The notes: a model not told the origin generated them from the sequence alone. Counted from the stretch's first letter, positions 25,281 to 35,387 are shown. The stretch: 64,000 bases of DNA from Ignavibacteriota bacterium (GCA_016716225.1 JADJWT010000001.1:1240001-1304000), one strand, 5' to 3'. Numbers and translations: made by a program.

Positions 25281-25703
25281 TGATGATTCAAGTTGGGCAA
25301 TTGCTGTTTGAGCTTTATAAGCTTGAATAGAGGAAAGTCCGAACACCAAGAACAGAGTGCCGGGTAACGCCCGGGGACTATCTATGAAAATATTTAGTTA
25401 CGGAAAGTGCCACAGAAAATATACTTTCCCGCAAATGCGGGATAAAGGTGAAAAGGCAGGGTAAGAGCCTACCGCTTCAATAGTAATATTGAAGGTCCCT
25501 GAGGGGAGTTCCATAATTTGGAATCAAGGTAAACCCCACTTGGTGCAAGGTTAAGTAGAAAGCTTTACAAATTTTTGTAAGAGAGTTGTTCGCTCTTTGC
25601 TTTCGGGTAAACCGCTTGAATTTTAGAGTAATCTAAAGTCTAGATAAATAATTGCCGTCCATTAATTTGGAAACAGAATTCGGCTTATTGACTTGGATCA
25701 TCA
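25281..25703 (+). ncRNA. rnpB: RNase P RNA, bacterial type A
   Basis: The catalytic RNA of RNase P, which trims tRNA 5' ends. The conserved core GAGGAAAGTCCGAACACC is at about 25331-25348, the second universal block near 25380-25460, GGTAAACCCC at about 25529-25538, and the 3' segment AGAATTCGGCTTATTGAC at about 25675-25692. Helix P1 is formed by TGATGATTCAAGT (25281-25293) and ACTTGGATCATCA (25691-25703) with one G-T pair, which sets both ends. It lies 25 bases before the recJ ATG on the same strand. Confidence 0.95.
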
Positions 25704-25728
25704 AATTATCTTCTATATTGCGAAGATA

Positions 25729-27438
25729 ATGAAAAAAAAATGGACACTTAAAGATCCACCAGAAAAAAGCAAAATACTTGCTTTGGCTGATAGCCTAAAC
25801 ATTTCAACAGTTTTAGCAAATTTATTAATTCAAAGAGGTATAACAAACTTTTTTGAAGCAAAAGCATATTTTAGACCCGACCTAGATTCAATTCATGATC
25901 CGTATCTAATGAATGATATGGAAAAAGCTGCTAATAGAGTAATAAATGCTTTAACTAATAATGAAAAAATTTGCGTTTACGGGGACTATGATGTAGACGG
26001 CACTTGCTCAGCTTCATTAATGTATTTATTTTTAAAAGAATTAGGCGCAAATGTTTATGTCTACATTCCAAATAGATTAACAGAAGGTTATGGATTATCT
26101 TTTGATGGAATCAGAAATGTTAAAAAAGATAATGTTCAATTAATAATCTCTGTTGATTGCGGAATAACTGCAGTTGAAGAAGTGAACTTTGCTAATACCT
26201 TAGATATAGATACAATTATTTGCGATCATCATCAGCCGAAGGAACAACTACCAAACGCATATGCAATTCTTGATCCGCTAAAGCCAGGTTGCAATTATCC
26301 ATTTAAATATTTATCTGGTGCGGGAGTTGCTTTCAAACTTGCAAGAGCTGTTGCAGATAGGTTTGGAAAAAAAGAAATGGTATTCAAATATTTGGATTTA
26401 GTTGCATTAGCAGGTGCTGCAGATATTGTTCCACTAATTGATGAAAATAGAATTTTAGTAAGAGCGGGAATTGAACAAATAAATGAAAATCCCAGACCAG
26501 GAATAAAAGCATTAATTAAAATTGCAAGAATGGAACTCGGAAATTTATCAGCCGGGCAAATAGTTTTTACAATTGCACCTCGTATTAATGCTGTTGGCAG
26601 ATTAGGAGACGCAAATAGAGCTGTTGAATTATTCAACACGGATAGTTTCGAAGAAGCTGAAAGATTGGCCAAAGTTCTTGAATCAGAAAATTTAGAAAGA
26701 CGAAAAATTGACGAAGTTACATTTTCTCACGCACTTGAATTAATCAACGATATTGAAAACTTCGAAAATAATTTAGGAATAGTTTTACATCATGATAATT
26801 GGCATCCAGGAGTTGTTGGAATTGTTGCATCCAGATTGGTTGAAAAATTCTACCGTCCCGCAATTATGCTTACGACAATTGATGGAGTTGCAAAAGGCTC
26901 GGCAAGAAGCATTTCTGGGTTTGATATTTATGAAGCATTGGAAGAATGTAAAGATTTATTAATTCAATTCGGCGGACACAAAGCTGCTGCCGGACTTGAA
27001 TTGGAAATTGCTAAAATTGATGAATTCAAAATTCGTTTTAATCAATTTCTCAGCAAAAATTTAAATGAAGAAGATATAATTCCCGAAATAAAAATTGATG
27101 CAAAAATTTCATTAAGTGAAATTACACCAAAATTTGTTAGAGTACTTGAGCAATTTGCTCCATTTGGACCGGGAAATATGCGACCAGTTTTCTTGGCAGA
27201 AAATGTTAAAATTGTTGCATCACCAAAAATTGTAGGAACAAATCATTTTGTTACTACATTTTGCCAAAACGGAACCGATAAAGTTTTTGATGCAATAGGT
27301 TTTAATTTAGGTAAATTTGTAACTGAGTTTGAAAATAATAATGATCTAGTTGATATTGTATTTACTATAGAAAAAATTATGCGAGAAGGCAGAACTTATC
27401 CCCAAATAAGAGTTAAAGATATTAGAATAAAGAACTAA
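25729..27438 (+). CDS. recJ: Single-stranded-DNA-specific exonuclease RecJ
   Basis: RecJ degrades single-stranded DNA 5' to 3' in recombination and repair. The DHH-superfamily motifs are visible: DYDVDG (residues 86-91), DHH (166-168), the DHHA1 domain with GGHKAAAGLE, and the C-terminal OB-like domain. From ATG 25729 the protein is 569 residues, normal for RecJ. A TTG at 25693 in frame is rejected because it lies inside the P1 helix of RNase P RNA. It begins a run of repair and recombination genes on the plus strand. Confidence 0.95.
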   Translation: MKKKWTLKDPPEKSKILALADSLNISTVLANLLIQRGITNFFEAKAYFRPDLDSIHDPYLMNDMEKAANRVINALTNNEKICVYGDYDVDGTCSASLMYLFLKELGANVYVYIPNRLTEGYGLSFDGIRNVKKDNVQLIISVDCGITAVEEVNFANTLDIDTIICDHHQPKEQLPNAYAILDPLKPGCNYPFKYLSGAGVAFKLARAVADRFGKKEMVFKYLDLVALAGAADIVPLIDENRILVRAGIEQINENPRPGIKALIKIARMELGNLSAGQIVFTIAPRINAVGRLGDANRAVELFNTDSFEEAERLAKVLESENLERRKIDEVTFSHALELINDIENFENNLGIVLHHDNWHPGVVGIVASRLVEKFYRPAIMLTTIDGVAKGSARSISGFDIYEALEECKDLLIQFGGHKAAAGLELEIAKIDEFKIRFNQFLSKNLNEEDIIPEIKIDAKISLSEITPKFVRVLEQFAPFGPGNMRPVFLAENVKIVASPKIVGTNHFVTTFCQNGTDKVFDAIGFNLGKFVTEFENNNDLVDIVFTIEKIMREGRTYPQIRVKDIRIKN

Positions 27439-27468
27439 ACGAAAACATATTTTACAAGGAGATTAACG

Positions 27469-28194
27469 ATGTCAGGTCACTCAAAGTGGGCTACTACAAA
27501 AAGAAAAAAAGCTGTAATTGATGCTAAACGTGGAAAGATATTTACAAAACTTATAAAAGAAATTACAGTTGCCGCAAGACAAGGCGGAGGTGACCCCGAT
27601 GGAAATCCAAGATTAAGATTGGTTATTGATAATGCTAAAGCTGCCAATATGCCAATGGATAATATTGAACGAGCAATTAAAAAAGCAACCGGAGCTATTG
27701 AAGGTGCAAGTTATTTGGAATTAATTTATGAAGGATACGGACCCGGAGGAGTTGCAGTTTTAGTTGAAAGCGTAACTGATAATAAAAATAGAACAGTTGC
27801 AGAGATAAGACATTTGTTCAGTAAATACGGCGGTGCACTAGGTGAATCAAATTCCGTTGCATGGATGTTTGAAAGAAAAGGAATTATTTCATTACCCCAA
27901 CAAGGTAAAAGTGAAGATGATTTGATGGAATTAATTTTAGAAGCCGGCGCAGAAAATCTACTTTTAGAAGAAGAATTTTTTGAAATAACTACAGCAGTAG
28001 AAGATTTTGAAACCGTTAGAAAAACAATAGCTGATTATAATTTAAATATTGAAAATGCATCAATACAATGGCGTGCAAAAAATTTAGTTGCTGTTAGCGG
28101 AGAAACTTCAGAAAAATTAATGAAATTGTTAGAAATGATTGAAGATAACGATGATGTTCAAAATGTTTATTCAAATGCTGATTTTATTGACTAA
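27469..28194 (+). CDS. yebC: YebC/PmpR family protein
   Basis: A 241-residue cytoplasmic protein starting with the hallmark MSGHSKWATTKRKKAVIDAK (residues 1-20) and containing the conserved YEGYGPGGVAVLVE segment. Members are described as transcriptional regulators, and more recently as factors helping ribosomes through difficult sequences. ATG 27469 follows AAGGAG at good spacing. Location directly before ruvC and ruvA is the common bacterial arrangement. Confidence 0.95.
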   Translation: MSGHSKWATTKRKKAVIDAKRGKIFTKLIKEITVAARQGGGDPDGNPRLRLVIDNAKAANMPMDNIERAIKKATGAIEGASYLELIYEGYGPGGVAVLVESVTDNKNRTVAEIRHLFSKYGGALGESNSVAWMFERKGIISLPQQGKSEDDLMELILEAGAENLLLEEEFFEITTAVEDFETVRKTIADYNLNIENASIQWRAKNLVAVSGETSEKLMKLLEMIEDNDDVQNVYSNADFID

Positions 28195-28206
28195 GAGTAA
28201 ATCAGA

Positions 28207-28746
28207 ATGATAATTTTTGGTGTTGATCCCGGAACTGTTCTAACCGGTTTCGGGATTATTAAGTCCAACAAAAACCAAATTGAATATTTACATTCCGGAA
28301 TAATTAAACCAAATTCCAAAGAAGAACTTCCGCAAAAACTAAATTTTATTTATCATGAATTAAATAAACTTATAAAAAAATTTTCACCGGAAGTTTTTTG
28401 TATAGAAACAGCATTCTACGATAAAAATGTACAATCAGTTTTAAAAATTGGTTATGTGCGCGGAATTGCAATGCTTGCCGCATCAAAAAATAATTTAACT
28501 TTTGTTGAATATTCCCCCAGAGAAATTAAAAAAGCCGTAGTTGGAAATGGTTCTGCATCAAAAGAACAAGTTCAGTACATGATTAAAAATTTAACTAATT
28601 TTACAAAAGATAAATTCAAATTTGATGAAACTGATGCAATTGCAGCTGCAATCTGTCATTCGATAAAAATTAATTCATTTGTTGCATCAAGTAAAAGTTG
28701 GAAAAATTTTATTTTACAAAATCCAGATAAAGTAATTAATAGTTGA
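28207..28746 (+). CDS. ruvC: Holliday junction endonuclease RuvC
   Basis: RuvC resolves Holliday junctions by paired nicks. The RNase H-like active site is visible: Asp6 in FGVDPGT, Glu in CIETAF (residue 66), and the final acidic pair in FDETDAIAAAICH. Length 179 is slightly above E. coli RuvC (173). It is 12 bases after yebC and 1 base before ruvA. ruvB is not in the window. Confidence 0.95.
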   Translation: MIIFGVDPGTVLTGFGIIKSNKNQIEYLHSGIIKPNSKEELPQKLNFIYHELNKLIKKFSPEVFCIETAFYDKNVQSVLKIGYVRGIAMLAASKNNLTFVEYSPREIKKAVVGNGSASKEQVQYMIKNLTNFTKDKFKFDETDAIAAAICHSIKINSFVASSKSWKNFILQNPDKVINS

Positions 28747-28747
28747 T

Positions 28748-29338
28748 ATGATAGGATATTTAACCGGTAAATTAATTTCAAAAAAACCAAATCAAATCTT
28801 GCTAAGCGTAAATGATGTTGGTTTTATTATAAATATTTCACTGAATACGTTTGAGAAAATTTCCGAAACAGAAGAAAAAATATCATTATTCACTTATCTT
28901 GCTGTTAAGGAAGATTCTTTAACATTATACGGATTTTATTCAATTTCCGAAAAAGAATTATTTGAAGCTTTAATTAGTATAAATGGAATTGGTCCAAAAC
29001 TTGCTCAAAATATTTTATCCGGAATTTCCGTAGATGAATTTAAAGATGCAATAATTTCAAAAAATTTATCACGATTGGTTTCAATTCCCGGAATAGGAAG
29101 AAAAACAGCAGAAAGAATGTTAATTGAACTTCGCGAGAAAATAGAAAAAGTTTCCGATCAAAATATTGAAAAAGACAATTTTCCATTTACTGTAAAAGAT
29201 GATGCAACAGCCGCACTTGTTGGTTTAGGTTACAATCAAAAAATTGCTGAAAAAATAATTAGAGAAATTATTTCTCAAAATCCGCAAATAACTTTAGAAA
29301 ATCTTATTAAAGAATCCCTTAAAAATTTAAGTAAATAA
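28748..29338 (+). CDS. ruvA: Holliday junction branch migration protein RuvA
   Basis: RuvA binds four-way junctions and loads the RuvB motor. The OB-fold N-terminus starts MIGYLTGKL, two helix-hairpin-helix motifs follow (INGIGPKLAQNIL and IPGIGRKTAERML), and the C-terminal RuvB-binding domain occupies about residues 150-196. Length 196 is typical. It ends the yebC-ruvC-ruvA operon, with a terminator at 29490-29524. Confidence 0.95.
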   Translation: MIGYLTGKLISKKPNQILLSVNDVGFIINISLNTFEKISETEEKISLFTYLAVKEDSLTLYGFYSISEKELFEALISINGIGPKLAQNILSGISVDEFKDAIISKNLSRLVSIPGIGRKTAERMLIELREKIEKVSDQNIEKDNFPFTVKDDATAALVGLGYNQKIAEKIIREIISQNPQITLENLIKESLKNLSK

Positions 29339-29489
29339 TTTTGGTTAATATTGTAATAAGTTATGGGTTTGATAATGAAATTTAAAAATGCTATATTTAC
29401 ACACTTAGATTATGAGAGTACTTCAATATTATATTACATATAGGAAAAAGAAATTTTTAAGTATAAAAACTTCTTAAACTATTAAAATT

Positions 29490-29524
29490 AAAATGCACTT
29501 CCAATTTAGGAGTGCATTTTTTTT
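29490..29524 (+). terminator. Rho-independent terminator downstream of ruvA
   Basis: AAAATGCACT (29490-29499) pairs with AGTGCATTTT (29511-29520) around an 11-base loop, followed by TTTT. It ends 152 bases after ruvA and only 2 bases before the Nif3-like ATG at 29527, so the next gene must be transcribed through it or from a promoter overlapping it. Confidence 0.82.
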
Positions 29525-29526
29525 AT

Positions 29527-30651
29527 ATGGTAACACAAAATATTATAGAACATATTGAAAATTGGGCACCGCCCGCAATATCTTGGGAAAAAGATAACGT
29601 TGGTTTACAGATTGGATCAACAAAAGAAAAAGTGACAAATATTTTTCTTTGTTTGGAGCTGACTGAAAAAGCGTTAAACGAAGCCTTAAAGAAAAATTGC
29701 AATTTCATTTTTACACATCATCCGTTTTTATTTAAACCTCTAAAAAAAATTGATATAACATCCAATCCGAAATCACAAATTATTGAAAAACTTATTAAAA
29801 ATAACGTCACACTTTTTTCTGCTCATACAAATTTAGATTTTACTAAGGACGGTGTAAGTTTTGAATTGGCAAAGGTTTTAGAATTACAAAACATAAAATT
29901 TTTAGTAAATCAAAATTCAAATCAACATAAAATTGTTGCATTTATTCCTCAAGAAAATATTGAAAAAGTTTCTGAAGAAATGTTTAAAGTCGGTGCCGGA
30001 ATTATAGGCGATTATGAAAAATGCAGTTTCCAATTAAATGGAAAAGGAACTTTTTGGGGAAGTGAAAATACGAATCCCAATGTTGGTGAAAAGCAAAAGT
30101 TTGAAAAAGTTGATGAAGTAAGATTTGAAGTAATTGTTGATTCTTGGAATTTGAAAAAAGCAATTAGTACTTTAAAACAAAATCATCCTTATGAAGAACC
30201 GGCATTTGATATTTATGAATTGAAGAATGAAAATTTAAATTATGGATTTGGCGCGGTTGGAAACTTGAAGAAAAGTATGAATAAAGATGAATTTTTAAAA
30301 TTTGTTTGTGAAAAATTAAAAACAGAAAATTTACGTTACTCAAATTTTGGAAATAAGAAAATAAATAAGATTGCAGTTTGCGGCGGAAGCGGATCCGATT
30401 TATTAGACTCAGCTATAAAAATTAAGGCTGATGCTTTTGTAACGGCAGATATTAAATATCATTCATTTCAAGATGCGGAAAACAAAATACTTTTTATTGA
30501 TGCGGGTCATTATGAAACAGAAATTCATTCATTAAATGCTGTAAAAAGAAAATTAGAAAAATTAATTTCGGAAAAATCAGAAAACATAAAAATTTATAAA
30601 TATTCCGGTTCAACTAATCCGGTAAAATATTTTAATAACAGAAGGAGTTAA
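29527..30651 (+). CDS. Nif3-like dinuclear metal centre protein (DUF34/YqfO type)
   Basis: A 374-residue protein of the Nif3/DUF34 family, which binds two metal ions; some members are linked to GTP cyclohydrolase I type 2 activity, but the role is unsettled. Metal-site motifs are FTHHPFLF near residue 60 and DAGHYETE near the C-terminus. An inserted segment (about residues 125-235, ending GFGAVGNL) matches the PII/CutA-like insert of long members such as YqfO. I use ATG 29527; a GTG at 29512 lies in the terminator arm. The next gene, a zinc-ribbon protein, is its usual neighbour. Confidence 0.88.
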   Translation: MVTQNIIEHIENWAPPAISWEKDNVGLQIGSTKEKVTNIFLCLELTEKALNEALKKNCNFIFTHHPFLFKPLKKIDITSNPKSQIIEKLIKNNVTLFSAHTNLDFTKDGVSFELAKVLELQNIKFLVNQNSNQHKIVAFIPQENIEKVSEEMFKVGAGIIGDYEKCSFQLNGKGTFWGSENTNPNVGEKQKFEKVDEVRFEVIVDSWNLKKAISTLKQNHPYEEPAFDIYELKNENLNYGFGAVGNLKKSMNKDEFLKFVCEKLKTENLRYSNFGNKKINKIAVCGGSGSDLLDSAIKIKADAFVTADIKYHSFQDAENKILFIDAGHYETEIHSLNAVKRKLEKLISEKSENIKIYKYSGSTNPVKYFNNRRS

Positions 30652-30656
30652 ATAAA

Positions 30657-31385
30657 TTGATTAATCGATTATCAACACTTTTTGAGCTACAGTTAATTGA
30701 CGATGAACTTGATACACTCCAAGAATTAAGGGGGGATTTACCAATTGAAGTCAACAGCTTAAACTCTCAAATTCAAACTATTAAAGAAACTATAAGTGTT
30801 AAAGAGGATGAAAAAAATTCTGCATTAGAAACAATAAAATCTAATGAAAATGAACTTGAGCGATTAAATTCAAGTTTGAAAAAATTTAAGACGCAATTGT
30901 ATCAAGTCCGCAACAATAAAGAATACGACGCACTTACAAAAGAAATTGAACATTCTGAAGAAAAAATAAAAACGTTGGAAACCGAAAATACTGAACTTGA
31001 AAATAAAGTTCAGAAATTGAAAAATGAAATTCAAGAAGTTGAACCACAATTAAAAGATTTAACGGATGAAGTAAAAATTAAAGAAGAAGAACTAAAAACA
31101 ATTATTAAAGCGAACGAAAGAGAAGAAACAAAATTAAATTCTAAAAGAGAAGAAGTTGCAGAAAAAGTAAGGAAATCTGATTACAATACTTACACAAGAA
31201 TTAGAAAAGCTTTAGGCGGAAAAGCAGTTGCAACAATAAATAGAGGTGCTTGCACTGGATGCCACAATGTTGTTCCTCCACAAAGACAAATAGAAATTAG
31301 AACAAGCAGTAGATTATTTACTTGCGAATCTTGCGGTCGGCTTTTAGTCTCGCCAAACGTTGCCGTGGAAGTTAAAAAAGGATAA
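30657..31385 (+). CDS. Coiled-coil zinc-ribbon protein (DUF164/CT398 type)
   Basis: A 242-residue cytoplasmic protein beginning at TTG 30657, nine bases after AAGGAG. Residues about 10-175 form a long antiparallel coiled coil rich in Glu and Lys. The C-terminal C4 zinc ribbon has two knuckles, CTGCH and CESCG. Related proteins include Helicobacter HP0958 and chlamydial CT398, which bind RNA or partner proteins and are linked to secretion or sigma factors. Linkage to Nif3-like genes is widely conserved. No specific role can be claimed here. Confidence 0.88.
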   Translation: MINRLSTLFELQLIDDELDTLQELRGDLPIEVNSLNSQIQTIKETISVKEDEKNSALETIKSNENELERLNSSLKKFKTQLYQVRNNKEYDALTKEIEHSEEKIKTLETENTELENKVQKLKNEIQEVEPQLKDLTDEVKIKEEELKTIIKANEREETKLNSKREEVAEKVRKSDYNTYTRIRKALGGKAVATINRGACTGCHNVVPPQRQIEIRTSSRLFTCESCGRLLVSPNVAVEVKKG

Positions 31386-31395
31386 TTGATTTAAG

Positions 31396-31421
31396 TAGAG
31401 ACGCAAAGCAACGCGTCTCTA
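31396..31421. repeat. Short palindromic element, TAGAGACGC family
   Basis: TAGAGACGC (31396-31404) and GCGTCTCTA (31413-31421) are perfect 9-base arms around an 8-base loop. It lies between the convergent zinc-ribbon and ispG genes. The outer AGAGACG matches the element at 2345-2377. It may double as a bidirectional terminator. Confidence 0.65.
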
Positions 31422-31453
31422 TGATAAAATTCACTTTCTTAATATTTTTTAAT

Positions 31454-33391
31454 TTAAACTTCTTGTGGCTCAATCCAAATACCATCTTCTTTAATTAAAT
31501 CAATCAAACCATCAACAGCTTTTTCTGAGGAAATACTTCTTTTAATAACTTCTTTACCTCTGTAAAGAGTAATTTTTCCCGGACCCGAGCCGACATAACC
31601 ATAATCCGCGTCAGCCATTTCTCCCGGACCGTTAACAATGCAACCCATTATTCCAATTTTTACACCTTTTAAATGTCCGGTTCTTTCACGAATTTTATTT
31701 GTAACTTCAACCAAATCAAAAAGCGTTCTTCCGCAAGAAGGACATGCAATATATTCTGTTTTAGAAATTCTAACCCTCGCGGCTTGAAGAATTCCGAACA
31801 AAGTTCTGTTAATTTCTTCAGTTGAAAATTTAACAGATTTATTTGTAAGCCAAACGCCGTCGCCAAATCCTTCAATAAATAAGCTACCTAAATCAGTTGC
31901 GGCAAATAATCTTAAATTTTCAAAAATATTTACACCATATTCGCGCTTTATAATTGTCGGTTGAGTAAAACCTAAATTTGCTAATTCAATAAAAATTCTT
32001 CTTTGCTCGGCTAATCCGTGATTATTATTTGTCGTAATTACAAAAACCACATTTTTAAGATTCTTTAATTGAATAAATTTTTCATCAAAAACATTTTCAA
32101 TATCGATTTCAACAAAATTTAAAATGTTAGATATTTTTTGAGCCGATAAAAATTCCTCAAATTTAAACAATGGATGAAATTTATAATTAACAGAATTTTT
32201 CAACCAAGTTTTATAATTTTGAATAATGTCCAAACTTTCCGGCAAATTTGTATTAACATTTTGATCACCCGCAAAAATATAATCCGGTGCTTGATCGCCA
32301 ATATTCCATTTATCTAAATCCGGTAAATAAGTTAAACCGAGTTTCTTCAAATAATCATTAACTATTTCTTTATCGGAAATTTCGGCGATTACGCGAGGTG
32401 AATTTTTATCTCCAAAATTATTTGTTGGATATGATGGAATTTTCAAATAACTAAATGGATCATAAGGAAGATTAATGATTTCGGGAATATCATTATGCGG
32501 AATTCGATTTGAGTATCTGTTAACCAAAGCAAGCGCAACGGGAATTTCATGTTCCGGTTCTTCAGTTAACGAAACTCTGATTGTATCACCTAATCCTTCT
32601 TCAAGCAAAGCTCCTATTCCAAGTGCAGATTTTATTCTTCCGTCTTCGCCGTCTCCAGCTTCCGTAACTCCAAGATGCAAAGGATAATTCATATTTTCAG
32701 AAATCATTTTGTTAACAAGTAATCTGTAAGCTTGTACCATTACTTGTGGATTGCTTGCTTTCATAGAAAGAACAATTTGGTGATAATCTAAATCTTCGCA
32801 AATTCTTAAAAACTCAAGTGCGGATTCAACCATTCCAAGTGGAGTATCGCCGTATCTGCTCATAATTCTATCAGAAAGCGAACCGTGATTTGTGCCTATG
32901 CGCATTGCGGTTCCGTATTCTTTGCAGACTTTTACAAGAGGAGAAAATTTAATTCTTATTCTTTCAATTTCTTCTTCGTATTCAAAATCCGTGTAATCAA
33001 TTTGTTGAAATTTCTTTTTATCAATATAATTTCCGGGGTTTACTCTAACTTTTTCAACAATTCTTGCAGCTTCTTCTGCTGCATTTGGAGTATAATGAAT
33101 ATCTGCAATCAGCGGAACATTAAATCCGCGTTTGCATAATTCATCTTTTATATTTTTCAAATTTTTTGCTTCATTAATACTTGGAGCTGTAATTCTAACT
33201 AATTCACATCCCGCATTTATCATTCTTATCGATTGTTCAACAGTTGCAATTGTATCCATCGTGTTTGTTGTTGTCATCGACTGAACTCGAATTGGATTTC
33301 CGTTTCCAATTAAAATATCTCCAACTTTTACTTCGCGGGTTATAAATCGGCTGTATTTAGTAAGTGAATTGCAATATTTAATTTCGTTCAT
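31454..33391 (-). CDS. ispG: 4-hydroxy-3-methylbut-2-enyl diphosphate synthase, three-domain type
   Basis: IspG (GcpE) carries out the penultimate step of the MEP isoprenoid pathway with a [4Fe-4S] cluster. The N-terminal TIM barrel includes PIRVQSMTTT, ADIHYTPNAA, RVNPGN and the NHGSLSDR segment. The C-terminal cluster domain has CPSCGRT and GCIVNGPGEMADADYG. At 645 residues it is much longer than the two-domain E. coli enzyme (372). The extra central region (about 305-530) corresponds to the A* domain known from plants, Chlamydia and Bacteroidota/Chlorobi. It stands alone on the minus strand, divergent from dnaG. Confidence 0.95.
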   Translation of the reverse strand: MNEIKYCNSLTKYSRFITREVKVGDILIGNGNPIRVQSMTTTNTMDTIATVEQSIRMINAGCELVRITAPSINEAKNLKNIKDELCKRGFNVPLIADIHYTPNAAEEAARIVEKVRVNPGNYIDKKKFQQIDYTDFEYEEEIERIRIKFSPLVKVCKEYGTAMRIGTNHGSLSDRIMSRYGDTPLGMVESALEFLRICEDLDYHQIVLSMKASNPQVMVQAYRLLVNKMISENMNYPLHLGVTEAGDGEDGRIKSALGIGALLEEGLGDTIRVSLTEEPEHEIPVALALVNRYSNRIPHNDIPEIINLPYDPFSYLKIPSYPTNNFGDKNSPRVIAEISDKEIVNDYLKKLGLTYLPDLDKWNIGDQAPDYIFAGDQNVNTNLPESLDIIQNYKTWLKNSVNYKFHPLFKFEEFLSAQKISNILNFVEIDIENVFDEKFIQLKNLKNVVFVITTNNNHGLAEQRRIFIELANLGFTQPTIIKREYGVNIFENLRLFAATDLGSLFIEGFGDGVWLTNKSVKFSTEEINRTLFGILQAARVRISKTEYIACPSCGRTLFDLVEVTNKIRERTGHLKGVKIGIMGCIVNGPGEMADADYGYVGSGPGKITLYRGKEVIKRSISSEKAVDGLIDLIKEDGIWIEPQEV

Positions 33392-33535
33392 TTTATATCT
33401 TTCAAAAAGTAATTTTTAAATATAACAAATTGAAAAATCCAATTGCACATTAACAATTTTAGATTTGAGATAATTTTATGTTATTTTATTAGTGCAAAAC
33501 TTCCAAAATTGATTTTTAAACTTCGAAATTAAAAT

Positions 33536-35383
33536 ATGCGAATTCCCGAAAATACTATAGAAGAAATAAGAAGCTCGGCAAATATAGTTGATGTAATTTC
33601 ATCATTTGTTGCGTTGAGAAAAAGAGGAAAAAATTTTATTGGATTGTGTCCATTTCACCAGGAAAAAACTCCTTCGTTTACTGTTAGCGAAGACAAGCAA
33701 ATTTTCCATTGCTTTGGCTGCCACGCCGGCGGAAATGTTTACAAATTTTTAATGGATTACAAAAGTATTTCCTTTATTGAAGCAGTTCAAGAAATTGCGG
33801 AATCTGTTGGAATAAAATTAAATTTTGAAGAAGAGCAAGTTACATCTCAACAAAATGAATTAGAAGAACTTTATGAAATAAATGTTTTTGCGGCAAAGTA
33901 TTTCAGCAACAATTTGCTTAATTCGGAAATGGGTGAAATTGCCCGAGATTATTTTAAATTGAGAAAAATAAAATTACAGACGCAAAAAACTTTTGGATTG
34001 GGATTTGCACCAAACGGCTGGGACCATTTTGTAAATTATGCAATTGAAAGTAAAATAAATTTGGAAAATGCAAAACTTTTGGGATTGATTGATTCAAAAG
34101 ATGCCGGAAAATATTACGATAAATTTAGGGGAAGAATTATTTTCCCGATTTTTTCTCCCAACGGAAGAGTAATTGCATTCGGCGGAAGAGTTTTTCAAGG
34201 TGAAGAAAACATTGCTAAATATTTAAATTCTCCCGAATCAACAATTTATCTAAAAAGAAAAAGTTTGTACGGATTGTTTCATTCAAAAGATGAAATAAGA
34301 AAATTAGATAAAGCAATTCTTGTTGAAGGATATATGGATTTGATTGCTTTATTTCAAAACGGAATTAAAAATGTTGTTGCGTCTTCGGGAACTTCTCTAA
34401 CTGATGATCAAGTAAAACTACTTTCCCGATATACGAAAAATGTAACCGTAATTTTTGATGCAGATACAGCCGGATTGAAAGCTGCAATGCGCAGTATAGA
34501 AATTTTACTAAAGCAAGATTTTGATGTTTCAATGTTAAGTTTGCCGCAAGGTGAAGATCCTGATTCATTTATTACAGAATATGGAAAAGAAAGTTTTGAA
34601 GATTTGTTAAAAACTTCACAGAACTTTTTGGAATTCCAAACATCTCAATACGAAGCTGAGGGAATGTTCGAAAATCCCACAACCGAAGCGGAAGCCATAC
34701 GGGAATTGGTTAAATCCGCTGCGTTTGTAAATGATGAATTAAAGCGAAGTTTATTAATTCGTTCGATTTCAAGAAAATTCAATTTGCGCGAAAAATTAAT
34801 TGAAACAGAGTTGAACAAATTTCTTAAGCAAAATAGAAGTAATGAACAAAATTCCGAACAAAAAATTGTTAAAACCGGAAAGCCAAATTCTCAAATAAAA
34901 TCTGAAATTAATTCACAATTATTGAATTTGGAAAAAGAATTAATTCATCTTTTATTTGATGGGGAAGAAGAAATAATTGGAAAAATATTTGATGCAATTC
35001 TGCCCGAAGATTTCACAAATAATTCTTTAAGAAAACTTGCTGAAATTGTATATGATTCATATATAAAAGGAAATTTTAATTTAGCAGATGTAATTGAAAA
35101 AATTGATGAAGAAAAACTTAAAAATTATGTTCTTACAATTACACTTGGAGAATATCAAATTAGCAGTAATTGGGATGAAAAATCGAGCAGCGGAAAAGTT
35201 GAAAAAGATCCTTTAAAATTTGCAAATGATACAATTAAAAAATATCAATTGATTAAAATTGATGAGCAAATTAAGTTAAATGATATGAAAATTGAAAATC
35301 TTGGAAATGATCCAGAAGTATTAAATATTATGAAAGAAAATGATGAATTGAGAAAAGAAAAATTAACACTTTTTAAGAGTTGA
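33536..35383 (+). CDS. dnaG: DNA primase DnaG
   Basis: DnaG makes RNA primers for DNA replication. The CHC2 zinc finger uses Cys38, His41, Cys59 and Cys62 (LCPFH and CFGC). The Toprim domain has ILVEGYMDL and VIFDADTAGLKAA with the DPDSFI segment. The C-terminal DnaB-binding region is about residues 450-615. Length 615 is normal. It is not in the common rpsU-dnaG-rpoD setting; the next gene, 4 bases on, encodes a GH13 hydrolase. Confidence 0.95.
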   Translation: MRIPENTIEEIRSSANIVDVISSFVALRKRGKNFIGLCPFHQEKTPSFTVSEDKQIFHCFGCHAGGNVYKFLMDYKSISFIEAVQEIAESVGIKLNFEEEQVTSQQNELEELYEINVFAAKYFSNNLLNSEMGEIARDYFKLRKIKLQTQKTFGLGFAPNGWDHFVNYAIESKINLENAKLLGLIDSKDAGKYYDKFRGRIIFPIFSPNGRVIAFGGRVFQGEENIAKYLNSPESTIYLKRKSLYGLFHSKDEIRKLDKAILVEGYMDLIALFQNGIKNVVASSGTSLTDDQVKLLSRYTKNVTVIFDADTAGLKAAMRSIEILLKQDFDVSMLSLPQGEDPDSFITEYGKESFEDLLKTSQNFLEFQTSQYEAEGMFENPTTEAEAIRELVKSAAFVNDELKRSLLIRSISRKFNLREKLIETELNKFLKQNRSNEQNSEQKIVKTGKPNSQIKSEINSQLLNLEKELIHLLFDGEEEIIGKIFDAILPEDFTNNSLRKLAEIVYDSYIKGNFNLADVIEKIDEEKLKNYVLTITLGEYQISSNWDEKSSSGKVEKDPLKFANDTIKKYQLIKIDEQIKLNDMKIENLGNDPEVLNIMKENDELRKEKLTLFKS

Positions 35384-35387
35384 GAGA

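Noticed and set aside
25693..25728. TTG start of recJ at 25693
   Set aside because: It falls inside the P1 helix of RNase P RNA; ATG 25729 gives a normal RecJ N-terminus.
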